From the NCBI GenBank assembly GCA_963851045.1, contig CAWKNC010000001.1:434001-498000 (forward strand): DNA of 64,000 nucleotides, written 5' to 3'. This DNA is from WHSW01 sp963851045 (GTDB lineage: Bacteria > Actinomycetota > Thermoleophilia > Solirubrobacterales > 70-9). The notes beneath the pieces are model-generated. The model was not told the DNA's origin, made no database searches, and saw only the letters and a program-made list of their open reading frames with translations. The number at the start of each line of letters is the position of its first letter. The first letter of the stretch is position 1. Positions 44,404-53,417 of the stretch are shown here, piece after piece. The position numbers and the translations under genes are program-made.

Positions 44404-45771
44404 CTACTGGTGAATTGCCCAGCCGTCGACCGAGCGGGCGGCGTCGAGGATCGCCTCGGAGATCGTCGGATGTGCGTGGATGATCCGCGCCAGCTCCTGG
44501 TACCCGCCCTCCAGGGCGATCGTGTCGACGAGCTCGGCGATCATGTCGCAGGCACGATTGCCGACGACGTGGGCGCCGACGATCTCGCCGTACTCGCCGT
44601 CGACGACGAGTTTGACGACGCCGTCGCGATCGTCGTAGACGGCCGACGCGCCGACGCCGCCGAGCTTCATGCGCCCGACCTTCACGTCCTTGCCCGCGTC
44701 CTTGGCCTGCTGTTCGGTGAGCCCGACGCTCGCGACCTGCGGATGGCAGAAGGTGGCGCCCGGGACGAGCTCGGGGTCGAGCGGGTGAGTGGGCGTGCCC
44801 GCGATCGTCTCCGCCACGATCACGCCCTCCTCCTGAGCCTTGTGGGCGAGCGCTGGCCCGCGGACGAGGTCGCCGATCGCGTAGACCTTCGGGTTCGAGG
44901 TCCGCTGATACTCGTCGATCTCGATCTTGCCGCCGTCGCCGACCTTGATGCCGGCCGCCTCGATGCCAAGACCCTCGGTGTCGGGAGCCCGTCCACCGGC
45001 GATTGCCAGGTATTCGACCTCGATCGCCTCGTCGCCAACCTTCGCCTTGACCGAGCTCTTGCCGGCCTTGACGTCGGAGATGGGGGTCCCGGTGAGCACC
45101 TTGATGCCCTGCTTCTTGAAGACCCGATCGACGACCCGCACGACGTCCTTGTCCTCGGCGGGAAGGATCTGGGGCAGCATCTCGATCAGCGTCACCTCGG
45201 TGCCGTAGCGGATGTAGGCGGAGGCGATCTCGGCCCCCGAAGCGCCCGCGCCGACCACGCCGATCGACTTCGGAAGTGCCGGTAGCGACCACGCGCCCCA
45301 GGTGTCGACGATGCGGTCACCGAACTCGACGCCGGGGATCGGCATCGCGACCGAGCCGGTCGCGAGCACCACCGCGCCGGCCTCGTAGGTCGTGCCGTCG
45401 ACGACGACGTTGGCCTTCTCGTCGAGCGAGCCCTTGCCCTCGATGCTCGTCACCTTGTTCTTGTCCCAGAGCATCTTCACCCCGCCGGAGAGCGTCTCCG
45501 AGACCTTGGTGCGACGTTCGCCGAGCGCCTTCCAGTCGAGCGCAGCGCCCTCGACGGTCACACCGAGATCGGCGCTGTTGCGCGCGTGGTCGAAGACCTC
45601 GGCGGTGTGCAGCATCGTTTTCGCCGGGATGCACGCGTAGTTGAGGCAGCGGCCGCCGGGCTTGTCCATCTCGACAACTGCTGTCTTCTTGCCGAGCTGG
45701 GCAGCGCGGATTGCGGCGTGGTAGCCCCCCGGACCACCGCCGATGACGATTACGTCGAAGGAATCAGGCAT
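44404..45771 (-). CDS. lpd: dihydrolipoyl dehydrogenase (E3)
   Basis: A 455-residue FAD/NAD disulfide oxidoreductase that reoxidises the lipoyl groups of both keto-acid dehydrogenase complexes. The FAD site is VIVIGGGPGGYHAA, the redox-active pair is CLNYAC in GGRCLNYACIPAK, the NAD site is VVGAGASGAEIASAY and the C-terminal base dyad is in HAHPTISEAI. It is the only E3 in the window, so it probably serves both complexes. Confidence 0.95.
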   Translation of the reverse strand: MPDSFDVIVIGGGPGGYHAAIRAAQLGKKTAVVEMDKPGGRCLNYACIPAKTMLHTAEVFDHARNSADLGVTVEGAALDWKALGERRTKVSETLSGGVKMLWDKNKVTSIEGKGSLDEKANVVVDGTTYEAGAVVLATGSVAMPIPGVEFGDRIVDTWGAWSLPALPKSIGVVGAGASGAEIASAYIRYGTEVTLIEMLPQILPAEDKDVVRVVDRVFKKQGIKVLTGTPISDVKAGKSSVKAKVGDEAIEVEYLAIAGGRAPDTEGLGIEAAGIKVGDGGKIEIDEYQRTSNPKVYAIGDLVRGPALAHKAQEEGVIVAETIAGTPTHPLDPELVPGATFCHPQVASVGLTEQQAKDAGKDVKVGRMKLGGVGASAVYDDRDGVVKLVVDGEYGEIVGAHVVGNRACDMIAELVDTIALEGGYQELARIIHAHPTISEAILDAARSVDGWAIHQ

Positions 45772-45796
45772 GCGTTCGACTCTATAAGACGCAGGT

Positions 45797-46366
45797 TCAG
45801 CCGCTCGGCGGTTCGGCTCCCGGGCGCTGCGGCATTTGAATCCTCGCCATCGCCTTGATCATGAAAAAGAAGAGCGCGCCGGAACCGGCGAGCAAGCCAG
45901 TCGTCACCAGCGCTTCCGCCAACGACATCGCCTGAATCAAGAAGAGCGAGCTGGCGATCATCACGATCACCATCAGCGCCTGGAACCCAAGCACGGCCCA
46001 GTAGCGCGCTCGCCACAGGCCCCACGCCATCACGCCCATCAACACAACGACGGCGATCACCGAAGCCAAAGGCGCCTCGTCCTTTCCCTGCTGGATGCCG
46101 TCGCTTCCATATCGCATCACCTCAATGCCGGCCAACCAACCGGCGAGGCTCGAGGTCGCGACCACAGCTGAGACAACTGCGGCGACCGTGACGACCGTGG
46201 GACGCTCCCCCTTTTCCAGCGGTTCGAGTTGTTCACGAGCCGCCTCGTTCTTGGCCTCGGTCCGCGCCGCCATCAGCTCGCGTTTGGCGGCGAGCTCGGC
46301 TCGGCGCTCGTTCGAGCGCTGTTTGCGCTTTTGTGTTGCGGAGCGCTTTCGCTCGCGGTCGGCCAT
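45797..46366 (-). CDS. membrane protein with basic N-terminus, unknown function
   Basis: A 189-residue protein. The first ~50 residues are charged and probably coiled-coil (RERKRSATQKRKQRSNERR, then ELMAARTEAKNEAAREQLE), followed by four or five hydrophobic segments (VVTVAAVVSAVVATSSLAGW, VIAVVVLMGVMAWGLW, LMVIVMIASSLFLI, GLLAGSGALFFFMI). The ATG at 46366 is preferred since the sequence before it is antisense-like. It is 25 bp upstream of lpd in the same direction. Confidence 0.7.
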   Translation of the reverse strand: MADRERKRSATQKRKQRSNERRAELAAKRELMAARTEAKNEAAREQLEPLEKGERPTVVTVAAVVSAVVATSSLAGWLAGIEVMRYGSDGIQQGKDEAPLASVIAVVVLMGVMAWGLWRARYWAVLGFQALMVIVMIASSLFLIQAMSLAEALVTTGLLAGSGALFFFMIKAMARIQMPQRPGAEPPSG

Positions 46367-46376
46367 GGCCCGCAGG

Positions 46377-47405
46377 CTAGAGCGCAGCCCGAAGCGCCCG
46401 CGCCGCAACCTCGGGGTCGTCCGCGTCGCGGATCGCGCGGACAACGACGATGCGCCGCGCACCGGCGGCGACGACATCACCGACGTTCTCCGTGTCGATT
46501 CCCCCGATCGCAAACCACGGGGTCTCGGCCGGCGAGGTGGCGGCATGCTCGATCAGCTCCAGGCCGGCCGCGGGGCGCCCCGCCTTCGTCGGGGTCTCCC
46601 ATACGGGGCCGGCGCTGACCTGGTCGGGGCGAGCGGCCCCCGTCGCTGCCAGCGCAGCGTTGAATTGATCCGGACTGTGGGTCGAAAGTCCGACCAGCGC
46701 GCCCGGGCCGGCCGCCGCGCGTGCAGCCGCGACCGGCTCGTCGTCTTGGCCGACGTGTACGCCATCGGCGCCGCAGCGTTCGACCAGGTTGGGCTCGTCG
46801 TTGAGAAAGAACAGCGCGCCGTGTTCGCGCGCGGCACGTGCGAACGGCTCCGCGAACGCAATCAGCTCCTCAGCGCAGCGCGGCGCCTTCTCGCGCATCT
46901 GGATGACGTCGACGCCACCTGCAATCGCGGCCTCCAACAGCGGCCCTGGATCGCGGCCCGCAGGTTGGGCTTCGCAGACGAAGTAGAGGCGGGCCGCGGA
47001 AAGGGCACGCCCACGTGCGTCGAACATCGCTTCATCGAAGGACTGATGCAGCACCAGCTCGGTCACTTCATCGCCGCGAAAGCGCGCGATCCATGCGCCA
47101 CGCGCCACCGTCTTGATGCCGCTTGCGGGCCCCTCCACGGCGATGCGCGTGCCGGCCACCGCCAGGTCGCGACCGACATTGCGGATCTCAGTCGCTTCCC
47201 AGCGCACACCGTCCAGGGTTGAGGTGAGGTCGGCGTAGGCGTCGCGAGCGGCCCCGCGACCGCGGTCGACACCCTTCCACGGCGCATTGGAGCGGCTGCG
47301 ATCGACGAGGACGTCGGCGGCAGCGAACTCAAGCGCCTCGTCGATACGCCCGTCGCCGAGGCGCTCGAACCAGGCGCGGATGATCTCGGTTCGGTCGCGG
47401 GTCAC
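46377..47405 (-). CDS. thiE: SnoaL/NTF2-like domain fused to thiamine-phosphate synthase
   Basis: A 342-residue protein with two parts. Residues 1-127 are an NTF2/SnoaL-like cone (RDRTEIIRAWFERLGDGRID, then AWIARFRGDEVTELVLHQSF). Residues about 136-342 are a complete ThiE TIM barrel (ARLYFVCEAQ, QMREKAPRC, LNDEPNLVERCGADGVHVGQ, GLSTHSPDQFNAA, SAGPVWETPTKAGRPA, WFAIGGI), which couples the thiazole and pyrimidine phosphates to thiamine phosphate. No stop lies between the parts. An internal ATG at residue 127 could give a short ThiE, but it has no Shine-Dalgarno. It is divergent from the riboswitch-controlled thiOSG genes, start to start 147 bp. Confidence 0.85.
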   Translation of the reverse strand: MTRDRTEIIRAWFERLGDGRIDEALEFAAADVLVDRSRSNAPWKGVDRGRGAARDAYADLTSTLDGVRWEATEIRNVGRDLAVAGTRIAVEGPASGIKTVARGAWIARFRGDEVTELVLHQSFDEAMFDARGRALSAARLYFVCEAQPAGRDPGPLLEAAIAGGVDVIQMREKAPRCAEELIAFAEPFARAAREHGALFFLNDEPNLVERCGADGVHVGQDDEPVAAARAAAGPGALVGLSTHSPDQFNAALAATGAARPDQVSAGPVWETPTKAGRPAAGLELIEHAATSPAETPWFAIGGIDTENVGDVVAAGARRIVVVRAIRDADDPEVAARALRAAL

Positions 47406-47423
47406 TGTGGGGAGTATCGTGAA

Positions 47424-47522
47424 CACCCAACGGGAGCCCTGGAGTACCTGTGGGGCTGAGAGGGCGGCGACGGGCCGCCGACCGTCTGAACCTGATCCGG
47501 GTAATGCCGGCGCAGGGAGGTG
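47424..47522 (+). promoter_or_regulatory. TPP riboswitch (THI element)
   Basis: The conserved blocks of the thiamine-diphosphate aptamer are present in order: CGGGAGCCC at the 5' side, CTGAGAGGG (47456-47464), a GC-rich variable stem (47462-47479), and CTGATCCGGGTAATGCC (47492-47508) followed by GGCGCAGGGA. CACC (47424-47427) pairs with GGTG (47519-47522) to close P1. It lies in the leader of thiO, whose ribosome site is about 20 nt further on. When TPP binds, thiOSG expression should fall. The expression platform is not clear: no terminator hairpin is evident. Confidence 0.93.
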
Positions 47523-47551
47523 AGAGGTCCGTCCGCCCGGGAGTGTGAACC

Positions 47552-48661
47552 GTGGCAACAACTGACGCAAAGCGAGCCGAGCACGACGTGGTGATCGTCG
47601 GCGCCGGCGTGATCGGCATGGCCTGCGCCTGGCGAGCTGCCCAGCACGGACTTGACGTTCTCGTGCTCGAGCGCGACCACCCCGGCGCGGGAGCCTCGAA
47701 CGTCGCGGCCGGGATGCTGGCGCCGGTCGGCGAGGCGAGCTGGGGCGAAGACCGCCTGCTCGAGCTTGCGCTCGCCTCGCACGAGCGCTGGCCGTCGTTT
47801 GCCTCCGAGCTTGCCAGCGCCAGCGGCCTCGAATCCGGCTTCCTCGAGCTCGGCGCCCTTCACGTTGCACTCGATCGCGACGAGGCCGCGGAGTTGCGCA
47901 GGCGCTTCGAGCTGATGCGCGACCATGGCCTCGCCGCGGAGTGGTTGTCGCCGTCGCAGTGCCGCGAGCTCGAGCCAGGCCTCGCCCCGGGTGGCTTCGG
48001 CGGCATTCATGCCCCGCACGAGTCCGCCGTGGACCCGCGGACGCTGATCGATGCCCTGGTGACCGCCGCCGAATCTGCGGGTGCCCGGATCGAGATCGCC
48101 GAGGTCACAGAGGCGCTGATTGACGCCGACCGCATCGTGGGCGTGCGCGTGGCGGACGGAACCGAGCACCGTGCTGATGCGGTCGTACTCGCCGCGGGCT
48201 CGTGGTCGGCGGCCGACTGGCTTCCTGAGGCGGCCCGCCCTCGCGTACGGCCGGTGAAGGGTCAGATCCTCACACTCGAGGGCCCGGCGAGTGAGCCCGC
48301 TTGCGCGCGAATCCTGGTCAGCGAACGGATCTACATCGTTCCGAGAGCGGACGGGCGACTCGTGGTCGGCGCGACGGTGGAGGAGCTCGGGTTCGACACC
48401 AGGGTCACCGCGGGGGGAGTTCACGAGCTCCTGCGCGAGGCGTATCGAGCTCTCCCGCAGATCGCCGAGCTCGAGTTGGTTGAGACGATCGCCGGGCTGC
48501 GGCCGACAACGCCCGACAATGTGCCGCTCATCGGATATGGGGCGATCGACGGTCTCGTCCTGGCGACCGGCCACTTTCGAAACGGCATCCTCCTCGCGCC
48601 TATCACCGCGGAGCGCATCGTCGGGCTGCTGGCAGGCGATCGCATTGAGGTGGGGCGGTGA
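47552..48661 (+). CDS. thiO: glycine oxidase for thiazole synthesis
   Basis: A 369-residue FAD amine oxidase that turns glycine into the imine used to build the thiazole ring. The FAD site is VVIVGAGVIGMACAWRA, GASNVAAGMLAPVGE is the family block after it, and the C-terminal GLRPTTPDNVPLIG and GHFRNGILLAP are typical. The GTG start has GGGAG eight bases upstream (47539-47543), after the riboswitch. It overlaps thiS by four bases. Confidence 0.93.
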   Translation: MATTDAKRAEHDVVIVGAGVIGMACAWRAAQHGLDVLVLERDHPGAGASNVAAGMLAPVGEASWGEDRLLELALASHERWPSFASELASASGLESGFLELGALHVALDRDEAAELRRRFELMRDHGLAAEWLSPSQCRELEPGLAPGGFGGIHAPHESAVDPRTLIDALVTAAESAGARIEIAEVTEALIDADRIVGVRVADGTEHRADAVVLAAGSWSAADWLPEAARPRVRPVKGQILTLEGPASEPACARILVSERIYIVPRADGRLVVGATVEELGFDTRVTAGGVHELLREAYRALPQIAELELVETIAGLRPTTPDNVPLIGYGAIDGLVLATGHFRNGILLAPITAERIVGLLAGDRIEVGR

Positions 48662-48864
48662 CGATCGAGCTAAACGGTGAGCGCGTCGAGCTGGACTCGG
48701 CGACGACGGTCGCGCTAGCGGTCAAACGCGTGGGTGCTGCGCCTGAGCGCGCCGGAATTGCGGTCGCCGTCGACGGCGAGGTCGTACCGCGTTCGGAGTG
48801 GGAGCGGACCGAGCTGCGTGACGGCCAGCGCGTTGAAGTGGTGGGGGCGATCCAGGGTGGCTAG
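48658..48864 (+). CDS. thiS: sulfur carrier protein ThiS
   Basis: A 68-residue ubiquitin-like carrier. It starts MTIELNGERVEL and ends in the essential Gly-Gly (GAIQGG), which is adenylated and thiocarboxylated. GTG start inside the end of thiO (GTGA overlap). It donates sulfur to ThiG, whose gene overlaps its last eight bases. Confidence 0.93.
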   Translation: MTIELNGERVELDSATTVALAVKRVGAAPERAGIAVAVDGEVVPRSEWERTELRDGQRVEVVGAIQGG

Positions 48865-49624
48865 CTGGGAGCTCGGCGGTCGCGAATGGGGCTCGCGCCT
48901 GATCGTCGGCACGGGCGGATTTCGCTCGCTCGAGCAGATGGAAGCGGCCCTGGTGGCGTCTGGCACCGAGATCGTCACCGTCGCGCTCCGCCGGGTGGAC
49001 CCGGCGGCTCAGGGGTCGCTGCTTGAACTGACCGAGCGCCTCGGACTTTTCTGCCTGCCGAACACCGCCGGTTGCTACACCGCTCGCGACGCGGTACGCA
49101 CCGCCCACCTTGCCCGCGAGGCGTTTGAGACCGACTGGGTGAAGCTCGAGGTCATCGGCGACGACCGCACGTTGCTTCCCGACGCCCCCGAGTTGTTGAG
49201 CGCCGCTGAAACCCTGGTCGGCGACGGCTTCACGGTGCTGCCGTACACGAACGATGACCCGGTCCTCGCCGCCCGTCTCGAGGCGGTGGGCTGCGCAGCG
49301 GTGATGCCGCTCGGTTCGCCGATCGGCTCCGGCGCCGGGATCCGCAACCCGTACAACATGAGGATCATCGTCGAGCACGCTTCGGTGCCTGTGATCTGCG
49401 ACGCGGGGATCGGCACGGCCTCGGACGCCGCGCTTGCGATGGAGCTCGGGTGCGACGGCGTCCTGCTCGCGAGCGCGGTCTCGCGCGCCGCCGACCCGCA
49501 GCTGATGGCGACGGCGATGCGAAAGGCGGTCGAGGCCGGGTATGCGGCCCGCCGGGCCGGCCGCATCGCGCAGAGGCTCTATGCAGAGGCCTCGACGTCC
49601 ACCGAGGGGCTACCCGAGCTCTAG
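48857..49624 (+). CDS. thiG: thiazole synthase
   Basis: A 255-residue TIM-barrel enzyme that forms the thiazole phosphate from the glycine imine, deoxyxylulose phosphate and ThiS-COSH. The Schiff-base Lys lies in WVKLEVIGDDRTLLPD; PNTAGCYTARDAVRTA, MPLGSPIGSGAGI and PVICDAGIGTASDAA are family signatures. The GTG at 48857 overlaps thiS and gives the correct N-terminus. Its TAG stop shares bases with the stop of the convergent protease gene in the palindrome CTAG. Confidence 0.95.
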   Translation: MASWELGGREWGSRLIVGTGGFRSLEQMEAALVASGTEIVTVALRRVDPAAQGSLLELTERLGLFCLPNTAGCYTARDAVRTAHLAREAFETDWVKLEVIGDDRTLLPDAPELLSAAETLVGDGFTVLPYTNDDPVLAARLEAVGCAAVMPLGSPIGSGAGIRNPYNMRIIVEHASVPVICDAGIGTASDAALAMELGCDGVLLASAVSRAADPQLMATAMRKAVEAGYAARRAGRIAQRLYAEASTSTEGLPEL

Positions 49625-51711
49625 GGCCTCCCGCGCCGATGCTTGCGCGGCTTCACGGTCCATGTGAACGCTGTCGCCTTGTCCTCGACATTTCCGGCTG
49701 CGTCGGTGGCGCGCACCCTGAACGTGTGCTTGCCGGTTCGCACGCGAACCTTCTTCGGCGAGTCGCACTTTCGGAAACGCCTGTCGTCGAGCCGGCACTT
49801 AAAGCTCGTGCCACCTTCGTCAGAGGCGAAGTGAAAGCGCGCGCGATGGCGGCGGGTTCTTTTGCGCGGATGCTTGTCGATGGTGGTGGTCGGGGCCTTG
49901 GCATCGGCAGGCGAGCGGCGCCTGATCGTCACCGACTTCGACGTCATCCCACCGCTGCTCGTCGCCGTGCATGTCAGCGTGACGCCCGAGTCGCCCGTGT
50001 CGCGGTCCACCGTCACCGGGCCGCAGCCGTTTGTCGTCACGGCCGACTCGCGGTCGAGCACCGTCCAGGTGACCCGAACGTCGTTCGTGTAGAAGCCGTC
50101 GCTGCCGTCGGGAGCGGCCGGGTTGATGGTGGCGGCGACCTCCGGCGGCGTCTTGTCGCGACCTGGATCAGTCTCCGTCAGGGTCGCGAGCCCGCGCTCC
50201 GCTGCGCAATTTCGGATCAGTGCGACGTTGGCCCCGCCGTAGAGGTTCTGGTCGGAAACGATCATCGCCTCGATGTGCTTTTCGAACGCGGTGTTGTCGG
50301 CGATGGGGACCAGGTTCTGCTGCGAGTCGAGGACCAGGCGCAGCGCCTTGTCTCGCGCGGTCGGATTACCGCCGAGCCCCTCGAAGATGCACGTCATCCC
50401 GGCCGCCCAGTAGCGACCGTCGTCGTGAACCTCCTCGGGCGAGTTGGAGTACCTACCGATGTCTGCCCCTGAGCCCTCGTCGGTACCGTCGATCCAGCGC
50501 AGGCAGCCGCCGCCTGGGTTGCCGGGATCGACCGGGTTGTATGAGACCGCGTCCCAGTCGGCGACGCAGTAGCGACGGGCCGCCTGATGGCTCGGGTCGC
50601 CCTTTTCGAGGGTGATCATCGCGGCGAAGAAGTCGCCGAAGCCCTCGCCCATGGCGCCCTGCTCGTCGCCGGATCCAAAGCCCGGCACTTGGTTGTCCTG
50701 GATCGCGTGCCCGTACTCGTGCAGGACAACCTCGGAATCCTCGGCGTCGTCGACGCCGCCTGTGCCGAAATAGACGCTCTCTGTCGACGGCATGTAGAAG
50801 GAGTTGTCGGCAGGCCCGGCGTTGACGGTGACCTCGATCGGGCGGTTGTTGACGTCGGTGAAGCCGAGCTCCTGAATCTTTGTCTGCGCGCGGTCGATCG
50901 CGTAGTAGGCGTTGACAGCCTCGAACCTCGTCGCGGCATCGCCGCGGGGGTAACTCCCCGGCGCGTACGCCGGCGAGCCGAGGATCGAGACGTAGCTGCC
51001 CTCCAGCGAGGCGGCGGAGTTCAAGTTCTCGAGCGTGACGTTCACCTGCTCGGCGTCGGCGCTGGCGTCGTCCTCTTCCAGTGGCGGCAGCCCCCCGCTC
51101 AGCGCCGTATTGCCACTGGTCTGGACGGGATTGGGATCGAAGACCGAGCCGGGCGCGCTCGCATTGCGGATGTCGTTCCAGGTGCGCAGGATGGCCCCGG
51201 TCTGGGCGTCGACCATCGCGTTCAGGTCCGCGCCGACCGAGGTTGAGGACACGTGCCATGCGAGTACCGGCGGCGACCCGTCCGGGTAGATCACCAGCTC
51301 CGCTGCGGGGGAAGCGAAACCGGTGGCGGCCATCGCATCGGCCGCGGAAACCGACGGTGTCGTCGACAGCGGTGGCTCGGCGATCGTGCTCGCCTGGACC
51401 ATGTCGAGGCCGCCGCGGGGACCGAAACGAACGGCCAGCTGACCGTTGAAGACGGGAACTCCGTCCACCTCCTGTCGGAGCCGAACGACCTTGCCGGCTG
51501 GGGTCGTGACGACGTCCATGCGCTCGAGCTCGTCTCGGTCGATGCCGAGCGCGGGGGCGAGCTCGGAGATCCTCGCGTCGCCACAGCCGCTCAGCAGGGT
51601 CGGGACGCCCGCGTCGGCGAGGGCACGGCCGTCGCAGGTGACGGCAACGGCCTTCGACGGGGCGAGGAGCAGCGGAAGGACGAACAGGCCGATCAGATGA
51701 CGCGGTCTCAT
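49621..51711 (-). CDS. secreted gluzincin metalloprotease (fungalysin-like) with Ig-like C-terminal module
   Basis: A 696-residue secreted protein. A signal peptide (RHLIGLFVLPLLLAPSKAVA) is followed by a fungalysin/thermolysin propeptide-like region (KVVRLRQEVDGVPVFNGQLA, DLNAMVDAQTGAILRTW). The zinc site is HEYGH (in VVLHEYGHAIQD) with the third ligand Glu downstream in GAMGEGFGDFF. The C-terminus carries the Ig-like module (TTTIDKHPRK, FKCRLDDRRF, FRVRATDAAGNVED) and a basic tail. The ATG at 51711 gives the signal peptide. It probably degrades extracellular protein after propeptide removal. Confidence 0.88.
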   Translation of the reverse strand: MRPRHLIGLFVLPLLLAPSKAVAVTCDGRALADAGVPTLLSGCGDARISELAPALGIDRDELERMDVVTTPAGKVVRLRQEVDGVPVFNGQLAVRFGPRGGLDMVQASTIAEPPLSTTPSVSAADAMAATGFASPAAELVIYPDGSPPVLAWHVSSTSVGADLNAMVDAQTGAILRTWNDIRNASAPGSVFDPNPVQTSGNTALSGGLPPLEEDDASADAEQVNVTLENLNSAASLEGSYVSILGSPAYAPGSYPRGDAATRFEAVNAYYAIDRAQTKIQELGFTDVNNRPIEVTVNAGPADNSFYMPSTESVYFGTGGVDDAEDSEVVLHEYGHAIQDNQVPGFGSGDEQGAMGEGFGDFFAAMITLEKGDPSHQAARRYCVADWDAVSYNPVDPGNPGGGCLRWIDGTDEGSGADIGRYSNSPEEVHDDGRYWAAGMTCIFEGLGGNPTARDKALRLVLDSQQNLVPIADNTAFEKHIEAMIVSDQNLYGGANVALIRNCAAERGLATLTETDPGRDKTPPEVAATINPAAPDGSDGFYTNDVRVTWTVLDRESAVTTNGCGPVTVDRDTGDSGVTLTCTATSSGGMTSKSVTIRRRSPADAKAPTTTIDKHPRKRTRRHRARFHFASDEGGTSFKCRLDDRRFRKCDSPKKVRVRTGKHTFRVRATDAAGNVEDKATAFTWTVKPRKHRRGRP

Positions 51712-51763
51712 CGACCGGATGGTTTCAGCTTGGCGACGCCGATGCGCGGGTAGAAGGATCGTC

Positions 51764-53410
51764 ATGGCGAAGCTGGTGCTGGGACCCGTGCTGCGCTACG
51801 TCGGGGAGACGGAGGCGGTGCTCTGGGTCGAAACTGACGAGGCCTGCCAGGTCGAGATTCTCGGCCACAGTGAGCCGACCTTCTGCGTGCATGGCCATCA
51901 CTACGCACTGGTCATTGCGGAGGGACTCGAACCAGGGTCTCGGACCGAGTACGAGGTCGCCCTCAACGGCGAGGTGCGATGGCCCGAGCCCGACACCGAG
52001 TATCCGCCGAGCGTGATCCGGACACTCGGCGACGGGGGGCCCCTGCGCCTGTCGTTCGGCTCGTGTCGGGTCTCGCTCCCGCATCACGCGCCATATGCGC
52101 TGCCAAAGGACGACCACCCGGACGGTCGCGAGTTCGACGCCCTCTATTCGCTCACCGAGGAGATGCTCGATGGCGACCCGGAGCAGTGGCCGCTCGCGTT
52201 GCTGCTGCTCGGAGATCAGGTCTACGCGGACGAGGTCTCGCCCGAGACGCTGGCCTTCATACGCAAGAAGCGCGACATTCGCAAGCCACCGGGCGAAGAG
52301 GTCGCCGACTTTGAGGAGTACGCACGCCTTTACCGCGAGTCCTGGGAAGACGCCCACATCCGCTGGCTGCTCTCGACGGTGTCGGTCTCGATGGTGATCG
52401 ACGACCACGACATCCACGACGACTGGAACATCTCGCAGGCCTGGGTCGAGGACATGCGCAAGCTCGACTGGTGGGCTGAGCGGGAGTGCTCCGGCATTGC
52501 GTCCTACTGGCTCTATCAGTACGCCGGCAACCTCTCACCGGAGCGCCTGCGCGAGAGCAAGTTGCTCGCCTCGGTCCGCGAGGCCGACGACGGCTGGGAG
52601 GTGCTGCGCGAGATGGCTGGCGAGGAGCGCGGGGCCGGCGAGGGGGAGCGCTGGAGCTACTGCCGTGATTTCGGGGGCACCCGTCTGATCGTCCTCGACT
52701 CGCGAATCGGCCGTGTCCTCGACGAGGACAACCGCTCGATGCTCAACGACGACGAGTGGGAGTGGCTCGAGTCACACCTCCAGGGCGACTTCGACCATCT
52801 GCTGATCGGTACCTCCGACCCGCTGATCCTGGCGCCCGCGCTCCACTACGCAGAACGCTTCGGCGAAGCACTCGCGGGCGGCGCGTGGGGGCAGATGGCG
52901 GCGCGGCGCGGGGAGAAGATGCGACGCAGCGGCGATCTCGACCACTGGCCCGCGTTCGGTGATTCGTTCGAGCAGTTGGCCGACCTGCTGGCGCGGGCCG
53001 GCGCCGGTGAGTTCGGCAAGGCGCCGGCATCGATCACGGTCCTCTCGGGCGACGTCCACCACGCCTACCTGGCCGAGCTCGCGTTTCCGCGCTCGGCCCA
53101 GGTCAAGAGCAATGTCTGGCAAGCCGTGTGCTCGCCGTTTCGCAACGCGCTCGACGACCGCGAACGCAAGACGATCGATCTCGGCGATACGCGCGGCCCG
53201 GTGATGGCTTTCAAGGCACTCGCAAGGCTCGCTGGGGTCAAGCCGGAGAAGGTGCGCTGGCGCCTGGTCGAAGGCCCCTACTACGACAACCAGGTGGCGA
53301 CGCTCAAGATCGAGGGCCGCGAGTGCGCGCTGATGCTCGAGCGCACGATCGGCGACCCGGAGACCGACCACCGCGAGCTGAGAACGTCGTTCGAGCGGTC
53401 ACTGACCTAA
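51764..53410 (+). CDS. PhoD-like metallophosphatase
   Basis: A 548-residue protein of the alkaline phosphatase D/phosphodiesterase class. The N-terminal ~95 residues form a beta-sandwich (LRYVGETEAVLWVETD), then come the metal sites: FGSCR, LLLLGDQVYADEV, IDDHDIHDDWN and LSGDVHHAYLAEL. There is no signal peptide, unlike classical Tat-exported PhoD, so it may be cytoplasmic. The ATG at 51764 is preferred over the longer frame. It is divergent from the protease gene, with 52 bp between starts. Confidence 0.87.
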   Translation: MAKLVLGPVLRYVGETEAVLWVETDEACQVEILGHSEPTFCVHGHHYALVIAEGLEPGSRTEYEVALNGEVRWPEPDTEYPPSVIRTLGDGGPLRLSFGSCRVSLPHHAPYALPKDDHPDGREFDALYSLTEEMLDGDPEQWPLALLLLGDQVYADEVSPETLAFIRKKRDIRKPPGEEVADFEEYARLYRESWEDAHIRWLLSTVSVSMVIDDHDIHDDWNISQAWVEDMRKLDWWAERECSGIASYWLYQYAGNLSPERLRESKLLASVREADDGWEVLREMAGEERGAGEGERWSYCRDFGGTRLIVLDSRIGRVLDEDNRSMLNDDEWEWLESHLQGDFDHLLIGTSDPLILAPALHYAERFGEALAGGAWGQMAARRGEKMRRSGDLDHWPAFGDSFEQLADLLARAGAGEFGKAPASITVLSGDVHHAYLAELAFPRSAQVKSNVWQAVCSPFRNALDDRERKTIDLGDTRGPVMAFKALARLAGVKPEKVRWRLVEGPYYDNQVATLKIEGRECALMLERTIGDPETDHRELRTSFERSLT

Positions 53411-53417
53411 ACGTCAC

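Noticed and set aside
44399..45292. N-terminal extension of the thioesterase frame
   Set aside because: It overlaps lpd in another frame and is Arg/Gly-rich without homology; coding starts at the ATG at 44398.
47406..47870. Longer minus-strand extension of the SnoaL-ThiE frame
   Set aside because: It would run through the TPP riboswitch and the start of thiO and reads as Arg-rich sequence, so the GTG at 47405 is preferred.
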